In this document: positions 45,331 through 55,720 of the stretch, one piece after another | How the letters are laid out: each line of letters starts with the position of its first letter | How positions within the stretch are numbered: position 1 is the stretch's first letter | Origin: Chrysopilus asiliformis | Lineage: Eukaryota; Arthropoda; Insecta; Diptera; Rhagionidae | DNA length: 64,000 nucleotides | Direction of reading: 5' to 3' | Assembly: GCA_964034945.1 (NCBI GenBank) | Contig: OZ035963.1 | Span: 60,361,182-60,425,181 of the forward strand | Position numbers and translations under genes: made by a program | The notes under the pieces: generated by a model | What the model was told of the DNA's origin: nothing | The model's input: the letters and a program-made list of their open reading frames with translations, nothing else | The model's database searches: none

Positions 45331-46374
45331 AATAAAAATTACTTTAAGTTTCAAGACTTGCCCGAGTAAATCCCTATTTTCAAACCACTTAAGTGTAAAT
45401 TGTTTTCAAGATTTTATCATATTTTGTTGTTCCTACTTAATGTTGATTACAAACCGAAAACTTTGCTGATTTTATGCAAATAATTAATTAATTATCCTAA
45501 AGTGAGACTCCCAAATTAATATTTAATATCAGGGATTTATTCACTTTGGTCCTGTAACAAAGTCGCGAAACAGGCAACAACATTGCCTGTACACGGAAAT
45601 CAGGAGAAGATTTTAAAACGTAAAGACACTTTTGCATTTTATTTAGTCATCGTTTTTGATTTGAGCTATACAAGAATTTCATAACGCCAACTGACAAGTT
45701 TACGAATGAGATTGATGTTGGCTGTTATTGAACCAATCGAAGTGTAAATGGAATATAATAACATGAAAAGTTATAAAAATATCAAGTAATATGACGATGA
45801 TGATGATGACGTTGTTGATGATGATATGGAGAATTTCTTTTATTTTCTCTTATTAATTTTATATTTCTTAGACGGCTTGTTGTTGTACAGTCATTCGAAA
45901 GGACGTCTTACAAAAAAACGAATTTCAATATGGTAAAAAAAAATTGACATTGTATAACAAGACCCCATGCGTATTGCTGAGATGACTGACAGACAGACAC
46001 AGTCTCTCCTTAAAAGTAAATTAATTTTCAAAAAAAAATCTCTCGAGACACAACCTTTTCCACTGAAATGTCACAAAAATGATTAATTAGTTTAATTAGA
46101 AAGATTATTCGTTCCGACATTCGGTTGTCTCCATGGTTCCCTTGTTTTAATATTTCTTTTTAAAGTTCGCCCCCTTGTATAATGTTTCACTTTCGAGTCA
46201 ATATTTATTACGGAAAAATTCAATTTAGGAAAATTCCTATCTGTAATTTGTTGTGTCAAATTTATTTTTTGCGTCACAGACGGCTTTTTGTATAGAATAA
46301 TCAGCTATAACTGTAGCTTCTCGGACTATTTTTTTCTGCTGCTGTAAGTTTTGTTGAACTAACTTTTTTTTTAA
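45331..46374. other. AT-rich non-coding stretch with (GAT)n-like tract
   Basis: A GATGATGATGATGACGTTG tract lies at 45795-45823. No gene or bounded repeat recognised. Confidence 0.5.
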
Positions 46375-47394
46375 ACATAACAAAAGTTACAATTGTCGGG
46401 GGACCAATCGTCAAATACTGTATAGGTGGGCAAATAAAATTTTTATGAAAAAACTCAATTTGTGTGGAAGAGGGGAAACGATTGATCCGATTGAATTTTG
46501 ATGTATGGAACGGCTATGTAAAATTATATTCTAAACACATTTTGTCTTTATAAATTTTTCGATACGAAGCACCGTTTTCGAGAAAATAGGAATAAAGTAT
46601 TCCATTTGTTTGGGCGAGGGGAGAAGGAGTGATTCAACTGGATTTTGATGTATGGTTGAGTTATGTAAAATCCCATTCTAAACATATTTTACGTCTATAA
46701 ATTTTTCAATACAACTCACAGTTTGTGAGAAAATTGCAAAAAAATGTTCCGTTTGTATGTGGGTGGAAAGAGGGAGGAAGAGCGGGGGGGGGGAGGAATG
46801 ATCCGTTTTGTCCGTTCAAGAACTTAGCCTTGCTATTTACGAGAATCGTAACTGCACGTAATTTCAAGCCTCTAACTCAATCCTATCGAAAGTTATGTTT
46901 TTCACAGACGCACTCAGAAAAATGTCCAGGTCAACTTTTTGTCAGGTTAACTCTGACCTTACAGAGGTTTCTGTAAGCCAGCTAGCGGTCAGAGTTAACC
47001 TATCTAAGGTCAACTCGTGCAGCTCCCAATGCCCTACTTCACCTGCTGGTGGCTTAATTTCAGAATTTCTCCGACCACAGGTCAACTGAGTTTTACTTGC
47101 CCACATGCAGGCGAACGCGCGCCTGCCCAAGGCCAATTACGCCGTATGTAGGTCGTCGAGTTAGCCTACATTTTTCTGAGTGCGGACGGATGGCAAGACG
47201 GACAGACGGACAGACGGACAGACAGAAAGATGGACAGATAGACGGACCGACAAGCGGAAATCAAAATCTTTTGTCATTCGTAACACCCTGGTGTAGTTCA
47301 TTTTTGGGTCCGACGATTGGTTCGATGCGTTACAAACGGTATCCTAAATCATATATACTTCTATATGATTCTCATATAGAGTATACAAAATTGT
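46375..47394 (+). repeat. Family A tail, copy A2, interrupted by K2
   Basis: It starts AACATAACAAAAGTTACAAT. Three monomers of about 150-180 bp follow (ATTTTGATGTATGGAACGGC, GATACGAAGCACCGTTTTCG), then the 3' section with GACGGACAGACGG, TGTCATTCGTAACACCCTGG, GATTGGTTCGATGCGTTACA and TCTATATGATTCTCATATAG. The 272 bp MITE K2 sits at 46911-47182 between the monomers and the GACGG run. Confidence 0.75.
46911..47182 (+). mobile_element. 272 bp MITE, CACTCAGAAAAATG ends, copy K2
   Basis: The terminal 11 bp (CACTCAGAAAA) are perfectly inverted in this copy. CG lies on each outer side (46909-46910 and 47183-47184), agreeing with a 2 bp duplication as in K1 (TA). Comparison with sister tails A1 and A3 supports insertion into a formerly continuous TTCACAGACGGACGG. 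It is nearly identical to K1 (for example TTTCTGTAAGCCAGCTAGC versus TTTATGTAAGCCAGTTAGC), so transposition was recent. Confidence 0.88.
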
Positions 47395-47844
47395 TTGTTT
47401 ACAAAAATGTTATTTCCCTACAAAGTTTTTTTTTATAACTAAATTACGTAAATCACATAAAAAATGTTCAAAACAAAGTTTTAATTACTGTTCCTATTTA
47501 CCAGTCTTACGTATTTGAATATCTAAATAAAAAGATTTTCCTTTCAATAAGCCTGATTCATTAAAACTGCTTTTATATTAAATATTAAAAGGAAAACTTC
47601 TCTTTTTAAAAAACTTTTAATCACTTTGAAAACATTTATATATTTGTACCCTTTGAAATACTGAAAAAAAACAGGTGTGTGTATGAATAACTTTTCTTAG
47701 ATAAGACATTTGATCAATAATAATTATTTTTTATGGAAACATAATTATAAAAAAGTTTTATCAACTTTAGACATTTAAAACAAAGCGTGGCAAATTTATA
47801 TTTGTTCGATGAAAAGTCTTTGAATATAATTAGAGTTCTTTTTA
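47395..47844. other. AT-rich non-coding stretch between A2 and A3
   Basis: Nothing recognised. Confidence 0.45.
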
Positions 47845-48683
47845 TAAGAAGTTTTTCAGAAACTATAATTGTCAGGGGCCTATCGTCAAATACCATATAT
47901 GAGGTGAGACAAAATTTTTGTTTAAAAAAATCCAATTGTGCGGGGGAGGGGAAGGAGTGGTGCGATGGGATTTTGGTGTGTGGAACAGTTATGTATAATC
48001 TAGACCACGACATTCATACATTTCCTACATTTTTCGCTTTCATACATTTTTCGATACAGTGCACCATGTTCGAAAAAACCACAAAAAACTTTTTTAATTT
48101 GTATGAAGAAGCGTGGAAGCATGAACTGTTTAATTTGTATCAAGAAGTCGATTGAATTTTGATGTGGGGAAGAGATACATAAAATTATATTTCAAACAAC
48201 TTTTGCCTATATATTTTTTTTTTTGATATTATACACCATTTTCGAGCAAATCGCATAAAGCCCAATTCAGACTAACGATTGCGATTGACCTTCATCGACC
48301 AATGAGATCAAAGCTTTCATGTCCCTATCGTTGAAAGCTTTGATCTCATTTGTCGAGAAGCTTCATTCGTAATCGCAATCGTTAGTCTGAATTGGGCTTA
48401 AAAGTATCCTATTTATGTGGGTAAGGAGGGAAGAAATGGTCCGATTTTGCCTTTTCCATAACTTAGCCTTGCTATTTACGAGAAATGCAACTGTGAAAAA
48501 TGTCAATCCTTTCGAAAGTTGTGGTATTTACGGACTGATATACAGACGGACGGACATCCCAAATTGTCATCCCAAACACCTTGGTGTAATTCATTTTTGT
48601 GTTGGATGATTGTTTCGATTCGTTACAAATTGTATCCTAAATCGAATATACTACTATATGATTTTCTTATAAAGTGTAAAAAT
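47845..48683 (+). repeat. Family A tail, copy A3, interrupted by hairpin element
   Basis: ACTATAATTGTCAGGGGCCT, TTTTGGTGTGTGGAACAGTT, GATACAGTGCACCATGTTCG and, after the hairpin at 48255-48400, CTTAGCCTTGCTATTTACGA, CAGACGGACGGACATCC, ACACCTTGGTGTAATTCATT, GATTGTTTCGATTCGTTACA. The terminal stem is partly decayed (CTATATGATTTTCTTATAAA). Confidence 0.7.
48255..48400. mobile_element. Near-complete hairpin MITE, GCCCAATTCAGACTAACGA ends
   Basis: GCCCAATTCAGACTAACGAT plus TGCGATT at the left equals the reverse complement of the right end exactly for 27 bp. After an imperfect stretch the arms rejoin at AATGAGATCAAAGCTTTCA, leaving a loop of about a dozen bases (GTCCCTATCG region). It folds as one long stem, inserted in family A copy A3. 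Confidence 0.9.
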
Positions 48684-48721
48684 ATCCGTTTAAAATTTGG
48701 GTGCAAAAATTACTTTATTCA

Positions 48722-48894
48722 CACTCAGAAAATTGGAGTAAAAATCGTCGACTTTCATACGGCGTAATTGTCTTCCCGCAGGATAATTTAGCGTATGCTA
48801 GTAGCGCTTTCACCTGCGTTAAGTAAAGTAAAAATGTGTCAACTTATGGCGGGAGAAATTCAAAAATTAAACCTGCAGCTAGTAAAGTAGAGCG
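48722..48894 (-). mobile_element. Diverged relative of the CACTCAG MITE, copy K3, one-ended
   Basis: CACTCAGAAAATTGGAGTAA followed by GTCGACTTTCATACGGCGTA, ATGGCGGGAGAAATTCAAAA and CCTGCAGCTAGTAAAGTAG parallels K4 and, more remotely, the reverse complement of K1. The second terminus is missing. Confidence 0.6.
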
Positions 48895-50130
48895 TGGGGA
48901 ACGGGCCGGGTCTGCCGAGGATGTAACGTTAAGTAATGGATAATTCTGTCTGCCTGCTACAGGCCAATGTTGACTTGTCAAAAAGTTTAATTGGATCAGT
49001 TTAATTGAGTATGTATCTGTGCTATAACTTTAGTGGATTTTCCAGTGTTATTTATTTTGCGACATGAAAATCATTTACTCTATGGATTTACTGGAATTTA
49101 AAAAAAAAAATCATAAATTAAGCAATAAATCCACGTAAATCACTGAATTTTTTTTCGGAATTTGATTTACATTTTATCCAGTGCATTGCCTTGAATTTCA
49201 ATTCGACTTGAAATTTATAAAATTCAATTTATATCGAACAGAATAAAACCGAATAGAAAAAAAAACTTTTTAAAATGGATTTAACTACGTTTTTTTTTTA
49301 CCAATTGAAATCTGTCACTTTTGAATCCAGAAACAAATGATTTTCCCCAACAGCAGGAATAAAGGTTAAAGCTATAATATAAAAGTATATAAAATACTAA
49401 AATGTTTACGATAAATATTACTTTTTATGAGACATTTGAGGATAACATTTTCAACTCTTTGATATTCAAAATGTTGAGAGAATTGGTATAAATAAAATAT
49501 CTTTGTAAATGCCAGGCAGTAAAATTTTATTCCCTTTTATGTACATAAATGCCTCTTGATTCCCACGTGTGGGCGATCGGCGAATATGGCCAGGATATTG
49601 AAGGCTTAAGGGCCTATTGATATCTGAAAGTAAATTTTCTGCACCATTACAATATTTCAGGCCACACCGAATCATACACATAAACACACACACATAGGCA
49701 GGGGAAAAAAATCAATTCACAACGGAGCATTACCAATTTTACACTTGATTTACCTACACCTTTTTTCGATTCAATCCAATTTTGATAGCTTACGTAGGAA
49801 AAACGCTGAAATAAATTACTCTACTAGATTTTTTTTTTAAATAAACGATGTAACATAAAATTCACGGAATAATCCTTGTTATTTCATAGACCTTAATTGG
49901 ACGACATTAATTTGGCAAAATTTTAAATCACATCAATTTATTTTGGTTAATATCAGATAGCAATTAATCTGAAAAATCCACACTCCAAAAAATACTTCTT
50001 TTATTTGGGAAAAATAGACTCTAGTGCATAGAAAATTGATAATGATTTAGCGAAATAGAAAATTTTACTTGTATTAGCAACATTTTCTTTGAAACTAGTA
50101 GACAATATCCAGACTGTGGAAAATTCTTCT
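48895..50130. other. AT-rich non-coding stretch
   Basis: No gene or bounded repeat recognised. The minus frame 49466-49693 lacks motifs. Confidence 0.5.
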
Positions 50131-50220
50131 TTAATTAGAGAGTAAGAAGATATTTCTAAACCAAAAAACTTTTTTTTAATTAGAGGGTAAGAAGATATCT
50201 CTAAACCAAACAAACTTTTA
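50131..50220. repeat. Two-copy tandem duplication of about 46 bp
   Basis: TTAATTAGAGAGTAAGAAGA then TATTTCTAAACCAAAAAACT is followed immediately by TTAATTAGAGGGTAAGAAGA then TATCTCTAAACCAAACAAAC. Confidence 0.8.
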
Positions 50221-50289
50221 GTTTGAAGATACAAAAATACATGTAGCGTAAATTGCGATTACCCTAAAAGTGTTTTAGACGTATTTTTA

Positions 50290-50840
50290 AAAGCTTTTAT
50301 TAAGCTTGCCTTCTTATCTGTCTGTCTGTTGGTCGGGGCCAAATTTTGCCCTAGTAAGGATAAGTGAAGGTCCTGTAATGATAACGTAAAATTTTCCGGT
50401 CAACAGAGAGACAGGTAAAGAAAAAAAATCCTTTTCCTAAAATTTTCCGGATAAAAATCTCTTCTGGAGGTGTTTGGGGCCGCTGAATCCGATTCAGACG
50501 TTAAGAAGTCTGTGAGAATAACGAAAGGTGCTGTAAGGATAACGTAATTATTTTTTTCCTCAAATTTTCCGGGGAAAACCTTATCTGGTGGTTTTTGGGG
50601 TCACCGAATTCGATTATGACGTTACAAAGTCTGTAAGGATAACAGGAAGTCTTTTTAGGATAATGTGAATACAATTTTCCTCAAATTTTCTGGGAAAAAT
50701 CTCATTCTGGGGTGTTTGGGGTTGCTGAATCCGTTTCTGGCATTAAAAAAATATGTAAGTATAACGGAAGGTCCTGTTAGGGTAATGTGAATACCCTTTT
50801 CCTAAAATTTCCCAGAAAAAAATCTCTTTTGGGGCTTTTT
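50290..50840 (-). repeat. GGATAACG monomer array (RTE-like tail, diverged)
   Basis: Four units of about 140-150 bp carry AAGGTCCTGTAAGGATAACG-like sequence, CTTTTCCT(A/C)AAATTTTCCGG and TTTTTGGGGTCACCGAATTC-like sequence. A CTGTCTGTCTGTTGGTCGG run lies at the left. It is related in phrase order to the reverse copy at 34540-34900. Confidence 0.6.
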
Positions 50841-50878
50841 GGGATCGCAAAAATATCTCAAAGGCATCAAGAATATAT

Positions 50879-51010
50879 CTGTGGCAACAAGTCATAAGGG
50901 CCTAAGTCTGTTTTTAGGCTAAGCCAAATTGCTCTGTCTATTAAAGTAAATATAGATCTTTTTATCTTGATCTGAAAATCGACTTAGGCTCTTATGACTT
51001 GTTGCCACAG
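50879..51010. mobile_element. Short MITE with CTGTGGCAACAAGTCATAAG ends
   Basis: CTGTGGCAACAAGTCATAAG and, reversed, CTGTGGCAACAAGTCATAAG from the right end are identical for 20 bp and continue as (GGG/AGC)CTAAGTC. The 132 bp element is a deletion relative of 31445-32122. Confidence 0.85.
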
Positions 51011-51044
51011 ATATATTGGAAGACTAAAAAGTATGAACTAGCGC

Positions 51045-51088
51045 AAAAAAGTGAAAAAGATTTAACTGTAAATCTTTTTCACTTTTTT
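51045..51088. repeat. Perfect 20 bp inverted repeat with 4 nt loop
   Basis: AAAAAAGTGAAAAAGATTTA, loop ACTG, then its exact reverse complement. It resembles a small hairpin; no terminator function is implied in this genome. Confidence 0.9.
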
Positions 51089-51147
51089 TCTGAAAAAATG
51101 ATGAATTCCCTTTCGAAAATCTTGTAAATATTTATTCTAATAAGAAA

Positions 51148-51652
51148 CATAACAAAAGCTATAATTGCCAATCTGGCAATTATTGAAAACCCGTATCGTG
51201 ATTTAAGTGAACAGCGAATCGGATTTTGATGTATGGGAGTTTTATGTAGAATCATATCCTAAATAACTTTTGTTCTTGCACTTTTTTGATAAGAAGCACA
51301 GTTTTTGAGATATTCGCGAAATATATTTTCGTTCCTATGGGGGGTACCCCCCTAATAGTCCATTTTTGCCCATTAACGAACTTAGCCTCGCATTTTACGA
51401 AAAACGGATCTGCGCAAAATTTCAAGTCTCTAGCTCAATCCATGTGCCCGCAATCCGCGCCACAGACAGACAGACGGACAGACAGACAGACGGACAGACG
51501 GACAGACGGACGGACATGCAGAAATTAGATATTTTTATCATTCTAAACACACTGGTGTAATTCATTTTTTTGTGCGATGACGGGATCTTGGCGTTACAAA
51601 CGGTAAGGCAAAGTTAATATACCCTTTGGTTTCACCATACGGGTATAAAAAG
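51148..51652 (+). repeat. Family A tail, copy A4 with GC-substituted terminal stem
   Basis: AACATAACAAAAGCTATAAT, GATTTTGATGTATGGGAGTT, a GACAGACGGACAGACGG run, AACACACTGGTGTAATTCAT, CGTTACAAACGGTAAGGCAA. It ends ATACCC-TTTGGTTTCACCATAC-GGGTAT-AAAA, a stem of different sequence from A1 and A2. It is followed by another tail fragment (TTAAAATCCGTTCAGCCG). Confidence 0.7.
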
Positions 51653-52802
51653 TTTGATTAAAATCCGTTCAGCCGTTTTTACATGATGCGGTAACATACA
51701 GACAAAAATTTAACTAAAGCCTATTTTGATCTGATCAGATTAGTGTAAAATTAGTGTAAAAGCGAAATATAACATCGATCGTCGAAATGTACAGACTGAA
51801 AGAGAATTATAATAGATAGATAGATAAAAAAAAATAATACATTTTTTTAATAAAAGCTTTTTTAAAAAAAAATTTGCTCAGTGCGTGTACCCAAAAAAAA
51901 CTACTTTTATTGGCCTGTGATATTTATTGCAAAAGAAAAGGAGATCGCAAATTTACTGAGCCGTGCTTCGGCATTAAAGGGTCTTCCCGTAAGCTCTGGC
52001 TGGAACTATAAAAAAAAACCTGTTTATATCAGTGAAAATTCCTGACAAAATTCCATGGCAATTTCTCTCAATGTACAATAAATAACTTTCTAAATCAGAT
52101 GTCATCAACATTTTTGCTTTCACAACTTTATTTATCTCTAAAACCATAAAGATTAGACTATAGTTTGTAGGTGATAAGAGCTATGTGTTAAACTTAATAA
52201 ACTTTAAAATTCTACGAGGCATTCCTATAGCGAAGCATACAGAAAGCTTCAGCTGAACATGACAGGAATAAAACATTTGTTACCATAAATTCACTTTAAT
52301 TATTCAACTTTGTTATTTTTTGCACTCTGTCAGAAATGATATATTCCCAGTAGATGAATTGTGTACAGAATACGCATGAGTTGACTTTAGCATCCTTAAT
52401 TAGGGAACTGAAAAAAAATACATGAAAAAGAGTCATAATAAAAAACATTTTTCCAGTAGTTCCATCATATTTTTCAAATAAAAAAAAAACTGCTGGAGAT
52501 AATTTGAATACTTTTGAATTGTTTTTAATTGCATATAATTTACACAATAATTCGTGGCCTCAGTATGTTGTGCTTGAAGATATACACAGTCTAGTAGTAT
52601 GTATAGTGTTTAAAATGAATTTAGAGTATACGATCTAATTAATGTTCATATTTAACTTTCCCTTATCCCACATCCTTGCGTTTTATTTAAATTAGTATCA
52701 TTTTAATTTATCACTGGAAAATATACAATAACTTTGCTGAAAGATATTTTTTTAAGGAATGATTTTAGCAAACTTTCATTTTTTCCCATCGTTTTATTAC
52801 AG
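51653..52802. other. Non-coding; includes the empty site of P2 at 51957-51993
   Basis: CCGTGCTTCGGCATTAAAGG then GTCTTCCCGTAAGCTCTGGC is the uninterrupted paralogue of the P2 target. The last part, ending TTTCCCATCGTTTTATTACAG, is intron with a good polypyrimidine/acceptor before the exon at 52803. Confidence 0.7.
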
Positions 52803-52997
52803 TTCTGGACTGTCAAATAAGCGAATGGGGACCATGGAGCGATTGTGATACAAAATGTGGAACCGGAATGATGTCACGTACTCGAACTATAGAGCAAGCT
52901 CCACAGAATGGGGGCAAACATTGCCCGTCGCTGATGCAGAAGCGTGGATGCCAAGGATACAAATGCCATGGTCGTAAAGGGAAAAGTGTCCTGCGGG
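52803..52997 (+). CDS. Internal exon: thrombospondin type-1 repeat of an SBSPON-like protein
   Basis: This exon is preceded by a polypyrimidine tract and AG and followed by GTAAGT. It is 195 bp, with two bases completing an upstream codon, 64 full codons and one base left over. The peptide begins LDCQISEWGPWSDCDTKCGT and holds a full thrombospondin type-1 repeat: WxxW (EWGPWSDC), CGTG, a basic SRTRT strand, PQNGGKHCPSL and RGCQGYKC, with six cysteines. PQNGGxxCPxL followed by RGC is typical of somatomedin-B and thrombospondin type-1 domain proteins (SBSPON family), secreted matrix-associated proteins. No somatomedin-B exon is seen upstream. Minus frames here are shadows. Confidence 0.88.
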
Positions 52998-53849
52998 GTA
53001 AGTTTTTCACTACTTCGTACTTAATTCCCCATTCAATTTGACGGAGCACAGATGCTCACGAGTGTGTGTGTGTGCAGCGAAATGATTTTTTTCTAAAATT
53101 AAATCAAAGACAGAGAACACTTTGTTGAAAGTTTTCAAGTCAGGGAACATGACGGGTCCTATGGGAACTGGAGTTGCAGGGAACTTTGTCCGGGACCTGC
53201 GGGAGCAGCGTAAGTTTTTCTCCCATCTAATTTTCAAGGCAAATTTGAATCTCGCGACTTTTAAATCTGTGCTAAGTTGGTAAGTTTTTTAGTGCAGAAA
53301 ATTACAATAAGGCACTTTGAAAGTGTATTCGCTTTTTACGTTGCCCTCGGGGGTGGCAGATAAACACGTAAGGGCAAAGTTCAAATCGGGCGATGAGATA
53401 TACGCGACATTATCTAATTTTCCTCACACATCATATGGCATCTAAAGTTTACAGTATTTCGTTCTCTCAATATGACGATATGACAATATAGTTTCGTTTC
53501 ATGCAACTAAGAGGATTCGTGTAACATTTTTGATAATTAAAAGCAAACGAAGTAAACCGGAAATATCATTTTAAACACCCTGTTGCATTCTGGGTCGTTT
53601 CGTTTGTGATATCTCAATTAATTTGTTTACATTCTTACTTTGAAACACATGAAAATTGCTGAAAATTACCACGATTTTGTTTTAAATTTTAGTGCACGGG
53701 AGAAATTTTTATAACATTCTAATTATAAATACTTGAGCAGTGGTTTTTTTTCGAAATTGACACTTCTAAAACGATTCTTTTTCGAAATTTCGCGCTTTCT
53801 TCGACTGTCGTTGATATATTATAGAATTCGTGTGAAAACTTCTTGAGAA

Positions 53850-54050
53850 AAATGCGCCGCAGGCTTAAATTTTCAAAACGAGTACGACGTAAGGTAAAAT
53901 TCTTTAAGAAAAATTTTCCCAGTGCAAAATCTTCATCATTCAAAGTTAGGGCGTGTGCGATACGGTCTATTTGGGGTCTACAGTTTTTATTGGAAAGTTT
54001 CGAGTTTGCAATGCAATCTAGTATGAAAACGTACTAGAATTAGCATGCAA
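53850..54050. repeat. GCGCCGCAGG-core repeat and GAAAACGTACTA segment
   Basis: AATGCGCCGCAGGCTTAAAT at about 53850 belongs to the dispersed core also at 6.49, 10.3 and 62.03 kb. At the end, GAAAACGTACTAGAATTAGC followed by ATGCAATTAGAACGTTT recurs at 63916-63952. Confidence 0.4.
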
Positions 54051-54255
54051 TTAGAACGTTTCACAGATAGCGTTAATGTAACGTTAGTTTTATTGAAAAT
54101 GCCTGTAAAGTTTAGGTTTTTTCCTTCATAACCTGCGTTTTTTGGTAGATCCATTACTGTCATAAAATGTTTGTAGTCTCACACTCAAACTAAATGAAAA
54201 TCTCTTCAGAAGTGAAGTAAAAGGATCGGGAAAATTTAGTTGTTAAAAATTTCAT

Positions 54256-54511
54256 TTAACACGTTGGGTACCATGTGAGTCACCGGTGTACACACACTAT
54301 TGTCATTACCGTCAGTTTCTCAAGTTCCATGGTTGAGTGCAGTCGCTCGTGCGGTACAAAGGGTTTTTTTTTGTGGAGCATGGAGTTCGTTTTTGTCTGT
54401 ATTGATCTTGTGTTCACTGGTGACTCACAAAGTACAGAAATGATTTTTGCGTTTTTTCCCAGTGTATACTAGCGGAGTAAGCGTTTTTTTGGCTGGTAGC
54501 CAACGTGTTAA
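54256..54511 (-). mobile_element. piggyBac-like MITE (TTAA), copy P3
   Basis: TTAA at 54256-54259 and 54508-54511. The element is P2 in reverse orientation: GTGTACACACACTATTGTCA, TTTCTCAAGTTCCATGGTTG, GTCTGTATTGATCTTGTGTT and CAGTGTATACTAGCGGAGTA all match the complement of P2. 256 bp, inside the intron. Confidence 0.9.
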
Positions 54512-54514
54512 GAA

Positions 54515-54930
54515 TAGACTGTCAAACAATAAAATACGGTTAAAATTTCTTAAAAAATGCCGTAAAGGAATTTAGAAGGGCGGGGGTAATTGTTAGTGGA
54601 TTATTTCCTGGAACGGTGGCCTCGTTTCCTGGAAGGAAATATTTTAAAACATATCTGGCGGGTGAAGGGGGAAGGGATTTTAGGAAGTCAAAAGTTTCGT
54701 TCAATAATAACTTCTGTAACATCAAGAAAATGTCAAAATCCCTGGAGAAGGTCAGGAAATAGCTGGAGAGGGGTTTGTAAAGAACGGCAGGAATATCTGT
54801 TAGTGGGCGATTTTTTTTCGAATATGGATCTTTTTTATGATTGAAATCGGATCGAAATTTCTTGAGCGGTTCACAAAATATCAGACGAGGAGGTAAGAAG
54901 GAAGGAGAATTTTGATTTTATCGCAACGGC
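54515..54930 (+). repeat. RTE-like 3' tail, diverged monomers
   Basis: AATACGGTTAAAATTTCTTA, a GGGGGAAGGGATTTTAGGAA monomer and GAAATCGGATCGAAATTTCT then TGAGCGGTTCACAAAATATC give the tail theme. Open frames here (plus 54590-54844, minus 54540-54725) follow the monomers and are not genes. Confidence 0.5.
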
Positions 54931-55194
54931 TCAAACGAATCTAACAGAATTGAGTTTTATGTGGCGCGAAATCGATTGAACTGTGTTGTAGCTTTGGAAA
55001 AATTAATTTTAATCCAGCTTTTTCTGATTTTTTTTTCTCGCGAAAATCAGGATCGATGGATCTTTGAATTGTTGGTCTTGACCATGGTGTCGGAAATTTA
55101 AGATCAACGTGAATATATATATATTTTTTCAATTTCATATCAGAAAATTAAACTGGGTTTTCATAAATTTAAAAAAATCTTGACTCTTTTTACA

Positions 55195-55720
55195 TTCGTC
55201 TTCTATAGAGGGAAATTATTGTGTTCATGACGGAGACCGACCCGAGAACGGGGTCAGATAGAAAATTTCTGATCAATACTTACTAATGCCGGTTCAGTCA
55301 AAATTATGAGAATGTCCGTGCAGTCTGTCCGTCTGTTCGTTCTACGTATCTTAAATAACTCCAGAACGCGTTGAGCTAGCGACATGAAATTTTTCGTAAA
55401 AAGGTTTTACACACATCGTAGTTTTCTATCAACTTTTGGAAAAGTAACGGTAACTATAACGGGTACCTTCTATACCATTTTTTAACTACCGTCTTCTGAA
55501 AATTTCTCGAAACCAATGCGCTTTTGGGAGAAAAATGCATATAACCGAATTTAAAGCTAATAAAATTTCCTGCATTTTTTCCTTTAAGGGTTCTTACATG
55601 TCTTTAACGGTTGTCTAACAATTTGAAAAAACTTTACATAGTTTTCCCGAAACTAAATATTGCAGAGGAAAGTTTTCTGTTTATCACAACGGATATTTTC
55701 AAATTTATTTGCACGCAAAA
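55195..55720 (+). repeat. Family B repeat, intronic copy
   Basis: ATAGAGGGAAATTATTGTGT, TCATGACGGAGACCGACCCG, TCTGTCCGTCTGTTCG, ACTCCAGAACGCGTTGAGCT, TCGTAGTTTTCTATCAACTT, GTAACGGTAACTATAACGGG parallel 37075-37345. Confidence 0.75.

Noticed and set aside
51045..51088. Rho-independent terminator
   Set aside because: Stem plus T-run resembles one, but the sequence is eukaryotic and no gene is upstream.
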